A program made the translations under genes and the position numbers. The notes under the pieces are model-generated. The model saw only the letters and a program-made list of their open reading frames with translations. It made no database searches and had not been told where the DNA came from. Of a stretch of 20,000 nucleotides of DNA, positions 1 to 9,351 are shown in pieces (position 1 is the first letter of the stretch; every line of letters begins with the position of its first letter). Source of the stretch: Stramonita haemastoma (taxonomy: Eukaryota; Mollusca; Gastropoda; Neogastropoda; Muricidae); assembly GCA_030674155.1 (NCBI GenBank), contig CM060342.1, positions 21,289,451 to 21,309,450 of the forward strand, written 5' to 3'.

Positions 1-88
1 TGTGTGATCTGAATTCGCCAGTGGCTGTTTGGCAGTTGATGTCCACAGTGGTGGAGCCCTTAGTATTAGTCTTAGAGCTGGAAGGTGA

Positions 89-800
<712 letters not shown>

Positions 801-941
801 TTTGTCACGTTCTAATTCAGATTGAAGCATCTTTTTATTTCCTACACACATGACAGCTATCACACACACCCTTTTGTTCATGGCTTGTGCCTCAAACATC
901 ACACCACTGAAATGTGAAAAGGGACAGAGTTATGTATGGTA

Positions 942-1285
942 GTGTGTGTTCTGAAGTGTGTGAGGAGGGGAGATAATCTTGTAGCCAAAGGACTGAGGGA
1001 CAGAATGGAGTGTCATATACTGTATGTTCTGAAGTGTGTGTGTGTGGTGGGGGGGGGGTATGATCTTGTAGCCAAAGGACTGAGGGACAGAATGGAGTGT
1101 TGTGTACTGTATAATTCTGAAGTGTGTTTGTGGGGGGGGGGGGGGGAGGGTGGATCTTGTAGCCAAAGGACTGAGGGACAGAATGGAGTGTTGTGTACTG
1201 TATGTTCTTAAGTGTTTGGGGGCGGGGGGAACGATCTTGTAGCCAAAAGACTGAGGGATAGAGTGGAGTGTTGTATACTGTATGT
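942..1285 (+). repeat. 80-90-bp minisatellite with G-run cores in ERK intron
   Basis: There are four units, each with TGTTCTGAAGTGTGTG, a purine or G-rich run of variable length, then CTTGTAGCCAAAGGACTGAG and GACAGAATGGAGTGT. The CTTGTAGCCAAA block occurs at 978, 1065, 1156 and 1236. The G-run between the two conserved blocks differs in each unit (short and interrupted in the first, longest near 1132-1148), so length change is concentrated there. Confidence 0.93.
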
Positions 1286-1617
1286 TGTTGTTACTTACAT
1301 CATTGCGTTGTTGTAGTGTGGTGTCTTTACTCCACATCATTGTGGCATTGTTACTTGACGCTGTGGTGTTGCTACTTCACATCATTGTGGCATTGTTACT
1401 TGACGATGTGGTGTTGTTACTTCACATCATATTGTCGTGTGTTGTTACTTGTCGCTGTGGTATTGTTACTTCACATCATTATATTGTTGTCATGTGGTGT
1501 TGTTACTTGACGCTGTGGTGTTGTTACTTCACATCATTATATTGTTGTGTGGTGTCATTACTTGATGCTGTGATTTTGATACTCCACATCATTATATAGT
1601 CATCATGTACTATTCCA
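1285..1617 (+). repeat. 37-58-bp degenerate minisatellite ending at the ERK 3' splice site
   Basis: About seven units are built on CTTCACATCATTGTGG or CACATCATTATATTG, followed by TTGTTACTTGACGCTGTGGT. The ACATCATT word recurs near 1297, 1334, 1378, 1422, 1472, 1531 and 1586. The last unit (CCACATCATTATATAGTCAT) runs into TATTCCAG, so the splice acceptor sits within or directly against the final unit. Confidence 0.9.
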
Positions 1618-1618
1618 G

Positions 1619-1753
1619 CCCGTGGCGGAGGAGCCCTTCACGTTTGAGATGGAGCTGGACGACCTGCCCAAGGAGCAGCTGAAGGAGCTCATCTACCAGG
1701 AGACCCTCAAGTTCCAGCCTGCAGAAGTCGCCCTGGCCGCTGCCAAAGACTGA
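1619..1753 (+). CDS. MAPK1: ERK1/2-type MAP kinase, last coding exon and stop
   Basis: This is the terminal coding exon, 44 codons plus TGA at 1751-1753. It starts in phase 0 right after TATTCCAG (1611-1618) and reads [20 protein letters not shown], then [14 protein letters not shown]. This is the ERK C-terminal extension that packs back on the kinase N-lobe (L16 region). MELDDLPKE and LKELI are ERK signatures, and the two Phe of PFxF are kept. After KFQP the tail is [10 protein letters not shown], unlike the short GYRS-type tail of vertebrate ERK2 that I recall. The join to exon 114-223 gives GDE|PVAE, matching the family without gap, so the intron between them is certain. The exon is GC-rich and has normal coding bias compared with the AT-rich and repetitive flanks. 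Confidence 0.95.
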   Translation, partial: PVAEEPFTFEMELDDLPKEQLKELIYQETLKFQPAEVALAAAKD

Positions 1754-1784
1754 GCTGTCCTCCTGGGGGTCAGTGCTGGAGTGC

Positions 1785-2200
1785 TGTGTTGTCTGATGTC
1801 TGTCTGCACCTTGTCTAGGGCATAGTGCTGTAACAGTTGTGGAGTGCTGTATGTCTGCCCTTTGCCCAGGGCATAGTACTGCCACAGTTGTTATGTCTGC
1901 CCCATTGCCTAGGGCGTAGTGCTGTGTTGTGTGTCTGCCCCCTTATCTAGGATATAGTGTCGCAACAGTTGTGGATGAGTGCTGCTGTGTTGTATGTCTG
2001 CCCCTTGCACAGGGCATAATGCTGTAGTGCTGTCTGTCTGCCCCTTGTGCTGCAACAGTTGTTTACTGCTGTGTGTCTTCCCCTTGCCTAGGGCATGGTG
2101 CTGTGTTGTGTGTCTGCCCCTTTGCACAGGGCATAGTGCTGCAGCAGTTGTGCAGTGAGTGCTGTGTCTGCCCCTTGCCTAGAGCATAGTGCTGTAACAA
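1785..2200 (+). repeat. Degenerate 35-75-bp minisatellite in ERK 3' UTR
   Basis: Roughly nine units carry GTCTGCCCCTTGCCTAGGGC, then ATAGTGCTG, with or without CAACAGTTGTGGAGTG. Unit lengths differ because the CAACAGTTGT piece and a TGTTGTGTG piece are variably present. The array starts only about 30 bases after the ERK stop codon and ends before the GGGCAGGGCAGGACAGGGCA short repeat near 2220. Confidence 0.88.
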
Positions 2201-2401
2201 TTGAGTGACTAATGTCCTGCAGGGCAGGGCAGGACAGGGCAGGGCTCCTGCATGTGGGTGGCCTGTCTGTGGATGTGTGTGGTGAACTTGCAGTAGCTCT
2301 GCTTGCAGTGCAGTCGTGGATTTGGATGAAAATAGCAAAAAACCACAACCCCCCAAATTGAAACAGACATGCAGAAATAAGTAAAAGTATTCCTTTCCTA
2401 G

Positions 2402-2471
2402 TGATGATGATAATAATAAAGGGAATTTATATAGCGCTATATCTTGCAAAAAACAATTCAAAGCACTTGCA
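2402..2471 (+). mobile_element. Short dispersed element, copy 1
   Basis: A 70-bp block with an ATAATAATAA-type head, GGAATTTATATAGCGCT, then CTTGCAAAAAACAATTCAAA and GCACTTGCA. The same arrangement recurs at 11006-11071. The AGCGCT/AAGCACTT parts form a weak inverted repeat. From memory, TATATAGCGCT-type motifs are common in marine invertebrate short interspersed elements, but I cannot assign a named family. No clear target-site duplication is seen at this copy. Confidence 0.6.
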
Positions 2472-2561
2472 TTCAACCAATTTTTACTCATGCAACCAAT
2501 AATAATTGAGTTTTACCAGTCAAATATACACACACACGCACGATGCGCATGCACGCATGTG

Positions 2562-2625
<64 letters not shown>
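2562..2625 (+). repeat. (CA)n microsatellite
   Basis: Uninterrupted CA dinucleotide run of about 32 repeats, preceded by a degenerate CACGCACGATGCGCATGCAC stretch. Confidence 0.98.
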
Positions 2626-2629
<4 letters not shown>

Positions 2630-2949
2630 TAAAATATATTAAAAAAAATAAATTAATTAAAGGTTATGCACTTTGGCAGGCTGGTGGCTCTAAATATAGA
2701 GCAGGGTCGGCTGTAAAATGGAACAGGAGGGGAAAATCTTAGCTTTGAAATAAATATGTCTTGAGGCTGTAGTTTTGGTTTGGAAGAATGATGCACAGAT
2801 ACACAGGATTGTTGTAGGTTTGTGCGTTGTGTTTAAAGTGATGCACTAACTGGGGAATGTATGCATGAGTTTTGGTGACACGGAAAGTCACAGGGGTAGG
2901 AACAAGTCAGCAGAAAATCATGATCTTCCTGCCGTTCATTCTTTGATTG
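2626..2949. other. Spacer without recognisable gene
   Basis: AT-rich sequence after the (CA)n tract with A-runs at 2641-2650. Apart from the candidate poly(A) hexamer at 2749-2754, I see nothing here. Confidence 0.6.
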
Positions 2950-3335
2950 AAAGATGCAGTTCTTTGATTTTTGTTTATATATATTTTTTTAATGAGTGAT
3001 GTAATGCTGTTATTTGATTACATTTTTTGAGTGATGCAATTCTTTAATTTGTTATAAAAAAAATTGTAATAAGTGATGCAGTTCTTTAATTTGGTTATAT
3101 TTGTGTTTAATAAGGGATGCAACTATTTGAATTGTTGGTGTTTTGGGCGAGTTATGAGTTTTGATTTGTTGTTTTTTTGGGATAAGTGTTGCATGAATTT
3201 TTTGATTTGTTGTTATTTTGGGTGAGTCGTGAGTTTTTATTTGTTGTTTTGGGTGAGTTGTGAGTTTTGAGTAGTTATTATTTTGGGTGAGTCACGAGTT
3301 TTGATTTGTTGTTATTTTGGGTGAGTTATACAGTT
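2950..3335 (+). repeat. Two adjoining degenerate T/G-rich tandem arrays
   Basis: From about 2950 to 3130, loosely repeated units contain AGTGATGCAGTTCTTTAATT. From about 3130 to 3335, units contain GGGTGAGTTGTGAGTTTTGA followed by TTTGTTGTTATTTT, roughly 35-50 bp each. The two arrays share the T-rich ATTTGTT portion and may be related. Confidence 0.8.
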
Positions 3336-3466
3336 CCTCCAGCTAAAAGGAAGAAAACTCAGATCAGCCATGTTTGCATGTGACTAACGTTACTTGTATC
3401 ACTATCTCAGCCTGACTGCATAGTACTGGGCACAATCCCTTCAGCCGTAAGGCCATGAAATAGGAT

Positions 3467-3521
3467 TGTAACCATCAGGATAAAAAATGACATCACTTGT
3501 ATTGGAACAAACACTGATGTA
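3467..3521 (+). repeat. Imperfect direct repeat, left flank of SINE
   Basis: TGTAACCATCAGGAT, then TTGTATTGGAACAAACACTG. It matches 3849-3901 (TGTAATCATCAGGAT, then TTGTATTTGAACAAATGCTG) on the other side of the SINE, with a few substitutions and a short gap. Confidence 0.75.
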
Positions 3522-3529
3522 GATATCAG

Positions 3530-3838
3530 GGGCAGTTTGACAACTTGGGTTCGATTCCAGTTCAAGGGGATTTTTCTCCTGGAGTTAACATCAGTGCTGA
3601 CTCCACTTCCCCAAAAGTCTTTCGGATGAGACTATAAACCAACGCCCAGTGTGCAAACATGCAGAAATCTTGTGCATATGTTAAATCGTGTTCCGCGTTT
3701 CGTAAGAGTAGGCCATTGTGTACTGGTGGGAACAGATGACAAGATTGACAAAAACTATATACACATGGGGGCTGGATGTAAAAAAGCACATGGGTGCTTA
3801 TTCCATTATCCTCAATATAAAAGAATAAATAAATAGAT
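3530..3838 (+). mobile_element. tRNA-derived SINE, 5'-truncated copy
   Basis: This begins near a perfect RNA polymerase III B-box (GGTTCGATTCC, 3548-3558) but lacks an A-box, so the head is truncated. The body then matches the copy at 14409-14746 block by block: GGGGATTTTTCTCCTGGAGT, TTAACATCAGTGCTGACTCC, AAGTCTTTCGGATGAGACTA, GAGTAGGCCATTGTG, GGGAACAGATGACAA, GGCTGGATGTAAAAA and TTATCCTCAATATAAAAGAA. It ends in an AATAAATAAATAGATAAATA tail. It is non-coding, so any short frame inside it is fortuitous. The family name is not assigned. Confidence 0.85.
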
Positions 3839-3848
3839 AAATATTGGC

Positions 3849-3901
3849 TGTAATCATCAGGATTAAGATATCGTTTGTATTTGAACAAATGCTGACATAT
3901 A
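3849..3901 (+). repeat. Imperfect direct repeat, right flank of SINE
   Basis: Partner of 3467-3521. At about 53-55 bp it is much longer than a normal LINE-mediated target-site duplication. Confidence 0.75.
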
Positions 3902-4620
3902 CGCTGTGTGTGATTTCAGAAGGACCAGAGTGCAGAGGAAAGGAGACAGGAGAAGGACGGAAGGAAGGAAGGAGGAATCTGTGCTTCAGCATTAGATGTG
4001 TATTTCATAGAGAAGCTTGTGCCACTGACAGTTGCTGTAGCCAAGTGGACGGCGGCATGGAAGGAGGGAGGAGTGTGTGTGTGTGTGTGGCCTCTGAGGG
4101 TCACCGCAGGGCAGACAGTGTACAGCTCATCTTGTGGACAGACAGACAGACTTGTGTGACAGACGTGGCGTGGCGTGGCGTGGCGGTGGTCATGATGTGT
4201 AATTCGTATTGGGCCTGAACCACAACCACTCACCTGTAACAAACGACTTTTTTCTCTCTCTCTCTCTCTGCTGTACATAGTGTATTTCGCTTCATGTGAC
4301 TGACCCCCCCATTCTCCTTTTTCAACCCTCTCCTTCCCCCACCCCTGCATCTGTGTTTTCATATTCTACTGTTGAATCCCTCCCTGCCCCTCTCCCCCTT
4401 TCCATTCCCTCCCACCATAAGCACGAGAAAACAAAAACAACAACAAACAACAACAAAAAAAAGGAAGAAAATCACTGATGTTGGAAAATTTTTGTGAATT
4501 TTATGTTTCTTGGCTATAGTCAGTCACTCCCTTTCCATATTTGTGATGTTATTAGGTTGTGTTGTCCATTCTTACTGATTTTCACCACCTGTCCTTGTTC
4601 TGGACAAAAAGGACTCTTGC
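3902..4620. other. Intergenic or UTR stretch with simple repeats
   Basis: No supported gene. It contains a GGAAGGAAGGA tract near 3958-3972, a GTGTGTGTGT tract at about 4074-4089, a fourfold GTGGC repeat near 4165-4187, a (TC)n tract near 4252-4269, a pyrimidine-rich stretch (about 4303-4415) and an A/C-rich CAACAACAAACAACAAC tract near 4437-4455. Confidence 0.6.
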
Positions 4621-4624
4621 GAGT

Positions 4625-4685
4625 GAGTGTGTGTGTTCGTGTGTGTGTGTGTGTGCGTTGGTGTGAGTGAGTGACTGTGAGTGTG
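4625..4685 (+). repeat. Imperfect (GT)n/(GTGA)n microsatellite
   Basis: GAGTGTGTGTGT, TTCGTGTGTGTGTGTGTG and GTGAGTGAGTGACTGTGAGT follow each other. Confidence 0.85.
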
Positions 4686-5005
4686 CAGGATTAAGAAGCC
4701 TAGTTGTGATACTGTCATGTAGCTCTGCTCTGCTGTGCTGTAGGTCTGTTAGTGGCCATCCTCTCTCTCTGTCCTCGTGTGTGTGAGGGAACCATCTCAT
4801 AGCTCATCAGTAGACATCGATCCAATGGATTGTTTGTTGCCTTCATTCATTTTCTAGGACGTAGACTACACGGGAATCTTTGACATAACTAACAAAACTA
4901 AGATATCTCATTCTTTCCCCCTCCCTCCTCCCACTTATAAATATGATTTGATTGGTTTCGATCTTGCCCCCCTCATACACACACATGAACAGACACACCC
5001 CCTCC

Positions 5006-5009
5006 CACA

Positions 5010-5055
<46 letters not shown>

Positions 5056-5066
5056 AACACAAACAA
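5006..5066 (+). repeat. (CA)n microsatellite with AAACAC tail
   Basis: CACACATTCACACACAC grades into a pure CA run and then ACAAACACAAACACAAAC. Confidence 0.95.
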
Positions 5067-5183
5067 GAAACAAAAGAAATCAAAACCTATAATCTTCTCT
5101 CTGCACGATCAAACGTAATGCATCTTTCCTGAGCATTGTCTTCTTACAATTTTTCTTCCTGGTCCTGTCTGATTGATCTTGAC

Positions 5184-5185
<2 letters not shown>

Positions 5186-5264
<79 letters not shown>

Positions 5265-5295
5265 TCTTTACACACAATTGATCTTCACACACACA

Positions 5296-5355
<60 letters not shown>
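5186..5355 (+). repeat. Twin (CA)n microsatellites
   Basis: Two CA runs (5186-5262 and 5286-5355) are separated by about 23 bases. Each is immediately preceded by a GATCTT-containing leader (ATTGATCTTGACTT and ATTGATCTT), so the second looks like a duplication of the first with its flank. The second has a single CCC interruption. Confidence 0.95.
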
Positions 5356-5359
<4 letters not shown>

Positions 5360-5531
5360 GCCTTTTGCACAAAGACCCCTTCAGATGGTGGACACAAAAA
5401 GTTTTCCCTGTCTTCTGTGCTAAGATATCTGTCCATCATTTTTAGAAGAAAATCAACACCTGATACATGCCTGGGTGGCTGGAGATGGGTCAGAGGGTAA
5501 GGTTGTCTTGATCACAGATGACGGGACAGAA

Positions 5532-5610
5532 GAAAACAACCAATCAGCACTTAGGAGAAGAAAACAACCAATCAGCACTTAGGAGAAGAAAACAACCAAT
5601 CAGCACTTAA
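5532..5610 (+). repeat. 28-bp repeat x3, each with a CCAAT box
   Basis: Three nearly identical 28-bp units contain GAAAACAACCAATCAGCACT. CCAAT pentamers fall at 5540-5544, 5568-5572 and 5596-5600. The context AACCAATCAG agrees with the NF-Y consensus (RRCCAATSR). No gene start is recognisable nearby, so promoter function is only a possibility. Confidence 0.85.
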
Positions 5611-7156
5611 CTGCATGAGATGGAGAGGGAAAGAAGACATAATGTGGAAAAGGAAGAGATTGGAAAAGCAATCAGTGTTGCATGTGATGAGCAGTTAAGG
5701 AAAATGGTGGTGTTGGTGGAATTAAAGATGACCTGCTGATGATGGCTAGAAAGAAAAGGGAGAAAGCTGGAAGGTCGTGCTGATTGCTTTGTTACAAGTG
5801 AAATGACTGTAGGCTGGTTGATTGGAACATGGGGTTGTTTTTTGTTTGTTTTATCATATCACCTCCATCCTGCATCTCCTCCCCCCCCCCCTCCACTTCT
5901 TCCCCACCACACCTACCTTCCTCCCCATCCCATCCTCCTTAACACTCCCTCAAAAATAAAAAATTTAAAAAAAGATGCTGAGAAAGAAATATGTTAAAGT
6001 TAAGCGGTAAATAGTTCACATTACTGGCAATTGTCGTCATGTTTCTTTCTTTTGGGGAGGGGGGTAGGGGGTTCTTTTTGTGTGTGTGTGTGTGTTGTTG
6101 GTGGTGGGCAGACTATTTGCTGTCCAGCTGTTGCTGTTTATTTTGAGTCCTCAGAGTATCGTGTGTCTGATAAAAGTTCAAAGATGTGGGATGTCAAGAG
6201 GAATTTTCTTCTTCTCCTCCGTCTTACATCAGACTTTTTGCCATTTTTCTGTTGGTGTTTTTTTCTGTTTTTTTTTTTGTTCTCTCTTTTGTTTTGTGGA
6301 TTATTTGCTACTTTATCATTGTTGCTTATTTTTACAGATGAGACACAAATCTGTATAGAGTTCTACATATGAGGTGTGTGTATAAATAGCGGAATAAATG
6401 AACAGCCAGAGTTGTCGTTTTTTTTTCTGGTTAGTTTGACTGAAATATGAAACGAGTAGGCGAAGAAAGGTAGGCCAATCTGTAGAGTTTTGTAGGTATA
6501 CCAAAAAACATAATAGGTTCAGAACCGGATGTATGTAACATCATCACTACTTGCTGTGTTGTCTGTCAGTTATGTACAGGAGTGTGGAAGGTAAACAGAT
6601 CTCTGTGGAAGGCACAGCATTGGGAACATAGCTTGGAGACATGGAATTCAATCTGCTTGTTTACATAACGACCACTTAGGCTGAAGATGCCGTCAGATTT
6701 GGTTTTGTTGTTATTGGGGGTTTTGTTGATTTTCGGACAAGGGGGGGGAGGGTATTTTATCGTCATTTTTCAGTTTGTCATGTGCCATCAGGAAACAGTT
6801 GATATTTTCATGATATTTTCATAAAACCTGAGAATTATTGTACCAAACGTTAAGTTGCTTTACAACACTGCAGGTTTTGTTGAGTGTGTGGGTTGATTTA
6901 TTTGGGGTTTTTGTTTCTTGTTTTAAGGGGGGTGGGGTGGGGGGGTCTTTTTAAAAACAACAACACCACCTTTAAATTCTTTTTTTCTCAGTGTTGTGAG
7001 GAAACTGTCCAAGGGCAGGTGGATGAGGTGAGAAAATGTGTGGCAGATCAGGGTGTCGTGTCGTGTCGCCAGAGTCGGTAGCACTGTCAGTATAGCGCAG
7101 TTGGGTCAACTCGGCCTTCTGTAGCTTCATCTTCATGCAGTCTGTCTGTCTCTGGA
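5611..7156. other. Gene-free stretch
   Basis: No coding region can be supported. There are homopolymer runs (C-run near 5881-5891, T-run near 6268-6279, G-runs near 6738-6747 and 6928-6943) and scattered T- and TG-rich sequence. Short frames here lack codon bias, domains and splice context. Confidence 0.6.
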
Positions 7157-7393
7157 GCTCTCGTGCATTACAGTGAATATTGCACATTTGGAGGTGTACA
7201 GGAGTGACGGCTTTGTCATACATCAAACATCTTCATCTTTAGTGTGACATCTGTCATTCAGTCATCTTCTTTGCTCTCGTTCATTGCAATGAACATCGCA
7301 CATTTGGAGGTGTGCAGGAGTGATGACTTTGTCATACATTACCATCGAACATCTTCATCCTTAGCGAGGCATCTGTCACTCAGTCATCTTCTT
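7157..7393 (+). repeat. 116-bp direct duplication
   Basis: Two copies in tandem start at 7157 and 7273 (GCTCTCG). Shared blocks include GCACATTTGGAGGTGT, CAGGAGTGA, CTTTGTCATACAT, AACATCTTCATC and TCAGTCATCTTCTT. The second copy has a few extra bases after CATACATTACC. The identity is clear but imperfect. Confidence 0.9.
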
Positions 7394-7874
7394 CCCTTGT
7401 CCCACAAAAGCCAGCATGGCCAGTCCGTTGAGTTCAAAGGAGTGCGTGAACTGACAGACAGATCGCGGTTGCTTGTTTTCCTGTTGTGTACAGTCTGTTT
7501 TTTCTCTAGTAGGGGGATGGGGCCATTTTCGTTCAGATTTATATTTGACCAATTTTCAAGAAAAAATGTGGGCAAACACAACCTTTTTGATTTTATCCTG
7601 TGTGTGGCTGTAGAGTTTTTTTCTGGGTTTTCTGAGCACCTATACACACACGCGCGCACACACACACAGCATGGGGTGTCTGCGGACACGATCTCAGGTT
7701 GTTTTTTTTGTACCATAAGTTCCTGTTTTGTACTACGAGTTCACGGAGCCATTGTACTATATTCCCTGTGTAGTAAGGTTTTGTATAGAATCGGAGAGTT
7801 TGTTCCTGCAGGTATTCCATTTTACATGTACATTGGTGGGGAGAGGTGATGTTACTCTGTCTTAGATGTTTCTG
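7394..7874. other. Gene-free stretch before the 21-bp array
   Basis: No supported gene. A short ACACACACGCGCGCACACAC alternating tract lies near 7643-7666. A moderately long + strand frame crosses this stretch and the 116-bp duplication but shows no domain or coding bias. Confidence 0.55.
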
Positions 7875-8315
7875 GTTACACTTGTCTTCATCGCAGTTAC
7901 ACTTGTGTCTATTGCAGTTACACTTGTGTCTATTGCAGTTACGCCCGTGTCTATTGCAGTTACGCTCGTGTCTATTGCAGTTACACTTGTGTTCATTGCA
8001 GTTACACTTGTGTCTGTTGCAGTTACACTTGTGTCTATTGCAGTTACACTTGTGTCTATTGCAGTTACACTTGTGTCTATTGCAGTTACACTTGTGTCTG
8101 TTGCAGTTACACTTGTGTTCATTGCAGTTACACTTGTGTCTGTTGCAGTTACACTTGTGTTCGTTGCAGTTACACCCGTGTCTATTGCAGTTACACTTGT
8201 GTTCATTGCAGTGACACTTGTGTTCATTGCAGTGACACTTGTGTTCATTGCAGTGACACTTGTGTCTATTGCAGTTACACTTGTGTTCATTGCAGTTTCA
8301 CTTCTGTTCATCACT
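7875..8315 (+). repeat. 21-bp minisatellite, 21 copies
   Basis: Units begin GTTACACTTGTGTCTATTGC, with starts every 21 bases from 7875 to 8295. Variants are limited: T/C in TTGTG or CCGTG, CTATT/TCATT/CTGTT, and GTGACAC instead of GTTACAC in three consecutive late units. Because 21 is a multiple of three, every frame without a stop in the unit is open throughout. The + strand reads VTLVSIA heptads and the - strand reads DTSVTAI heptads. Nothing else suggests translation. Confidence 0.97.
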
Positions 8316-9264
8316 TATGTTATTTCACATCCTTAGATTCACGTCTACATAATATTGTGATGAATTTAGAGCCGACTGGTGACAGATTTCATGGCCAAAG
8401 TATATGTGAAGTGTGGCCGGTTTCTCCCTTCTCTGCAGTTGGAAGGAGATGTGGGGAGGCATTACCTCCTCATCAAAGAGCATGTTCTCTCACCCAGACT
8501 TCACTTCCTGACTGTTGTCAAAAGTTGTAGAGGGGGAAACAGGCCATTACCCACAATGAGGAATGGACCAAGTGGGAGAAAGAAATAGACAGATTTTATA
8601 TGTCCAGTTCTTGTTAGATTTTGATCCTTTTTTTTTTTTCCTTTTTTTTTTTAAGAGTCCCAATTTTGCACAGAAATGGAATCTCACACAATGCCACACA
8701 TGCAGAGAGTGACCCACCCACATATAGAGGTAAATGTCTCAACTATTTACAAGTGAGATTGTGAAGGCTTAAGGGTGTCTGGTTCTGTATCCTGTATTCA
8801 TTCTACTGCTGTGTTGATGGGCGTAGATGCTCCTGTCAGGCTCACAGCTCATGGCTACACTCCAGATATACATAGTGTCTATAAAGTCATCAACACATTG
8901 GTCCTATTTGCCAACTCTTCTTCCATCTTTACTTTGAACAGCAGTGTTCCCAGGCTGTCGTCTGTTTTTTGTGGCAGACCATTCACATGGACACTCAGTT
9001 TTAGTGATTTTTTAAGTTGTTTTTTTTGTACACTCGGTTTTTGTTCCAAAGAAATGTAAAGGGCTGTTGTGGTGCACTCTGAATTCTGTGCGTGTGGCGA
9101 AGTGAACACCAAGCCACCAGTCAAGTTGTGGGTTTGCTGTGAAAATCCAGTCTGCTCGCCAGGTGTTTGTGACAGGGATGTGTCAACATCACTGTTGAAA
9201 AACAAAATGGAGCCTTCCAGAGATGTGTTCCTTGTTTGGCAGACCACAGGCATTTTCATGTCAA
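8316..9264. other. Gene-free stretch
   Basis: No supported gene. It contains a T-rich run near 8627-8653 and otherwise ordinary single-copy sequence with short chance frames. Confidence 0.6.
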
Positions 9265-9351
9265 TGATGTGTCACTTATTGACAGTGATGTGTCACTTGT
9301 TGGCAGACAGTGATGTGTCACTTGTTGGCAGTGATGTGTCATTTGTTGGCA
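9265..9351 (+). repeat. Short 21-25-bp tandem repeat
   Basis: TGATGTGTCACTTGTTGGCA occurs about four times, starting at 9265, 9286, 9311 and 9332. Spacings are 21, 25 and 21. The CACTTGT core resembles the 21-bp array at 7875-8315, but common origin is uncertain. Confidence 0.85.

Larger units (their letters stand above)
1754..2754 (+). other. Probable ERK 3' UTR
   Basis: Sequence after the ERK stop has no further ERK coding. Its first 450 bases are a minisatellite, then a dispersed element (2402-2471) and a long (CA)n tract. Two AATAAA hexamers occur, at 2415-2420 inside the dispersed element and at 2749-2754. The second is followed by a G/T-rich stretch (TGTAGTTTTGGTTTGG), so it is the better candidate for the poly(A) site. 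The mRNA could also end elsewhere; no transcript data are available here. Confidence 0.4.

Noticed and set aside
3562..3888. Short frames inside the truncated SINE, similar to frames at 14569-14811
   Set aside because: The similarity is due to the shared non-coding SINE body, not to a conserved protein.
4843..5073. Minus-strand frame with a hydrophobic-looking VCVCV run
   Set aside because: It is a translation of the (CA)n tract on the opposite strand, not a membrane segment.
5136..5445. His/Thr and Val/Cys dipeptide-repeat open frames
   Set aside because: These are translations of (CA)n microsatellites on the two strands.
7244..7849. 201-codon plus-strand frame
   Set aside because: It overlaps the second copy of a 116-bp duplication and a CACGCGCGCACAC tract. 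The residues show no recognisable family, and the size is possible by chance in 20 kb.
7846..8336. Long open frames on both strands over the 21-bp array, which could suggest a repetitive membrane or secreted protein
   Set aside because: The frames are a consequence of a 21-bp stop-free unit. They have no signal of a gene around them, and both strands are open equally.
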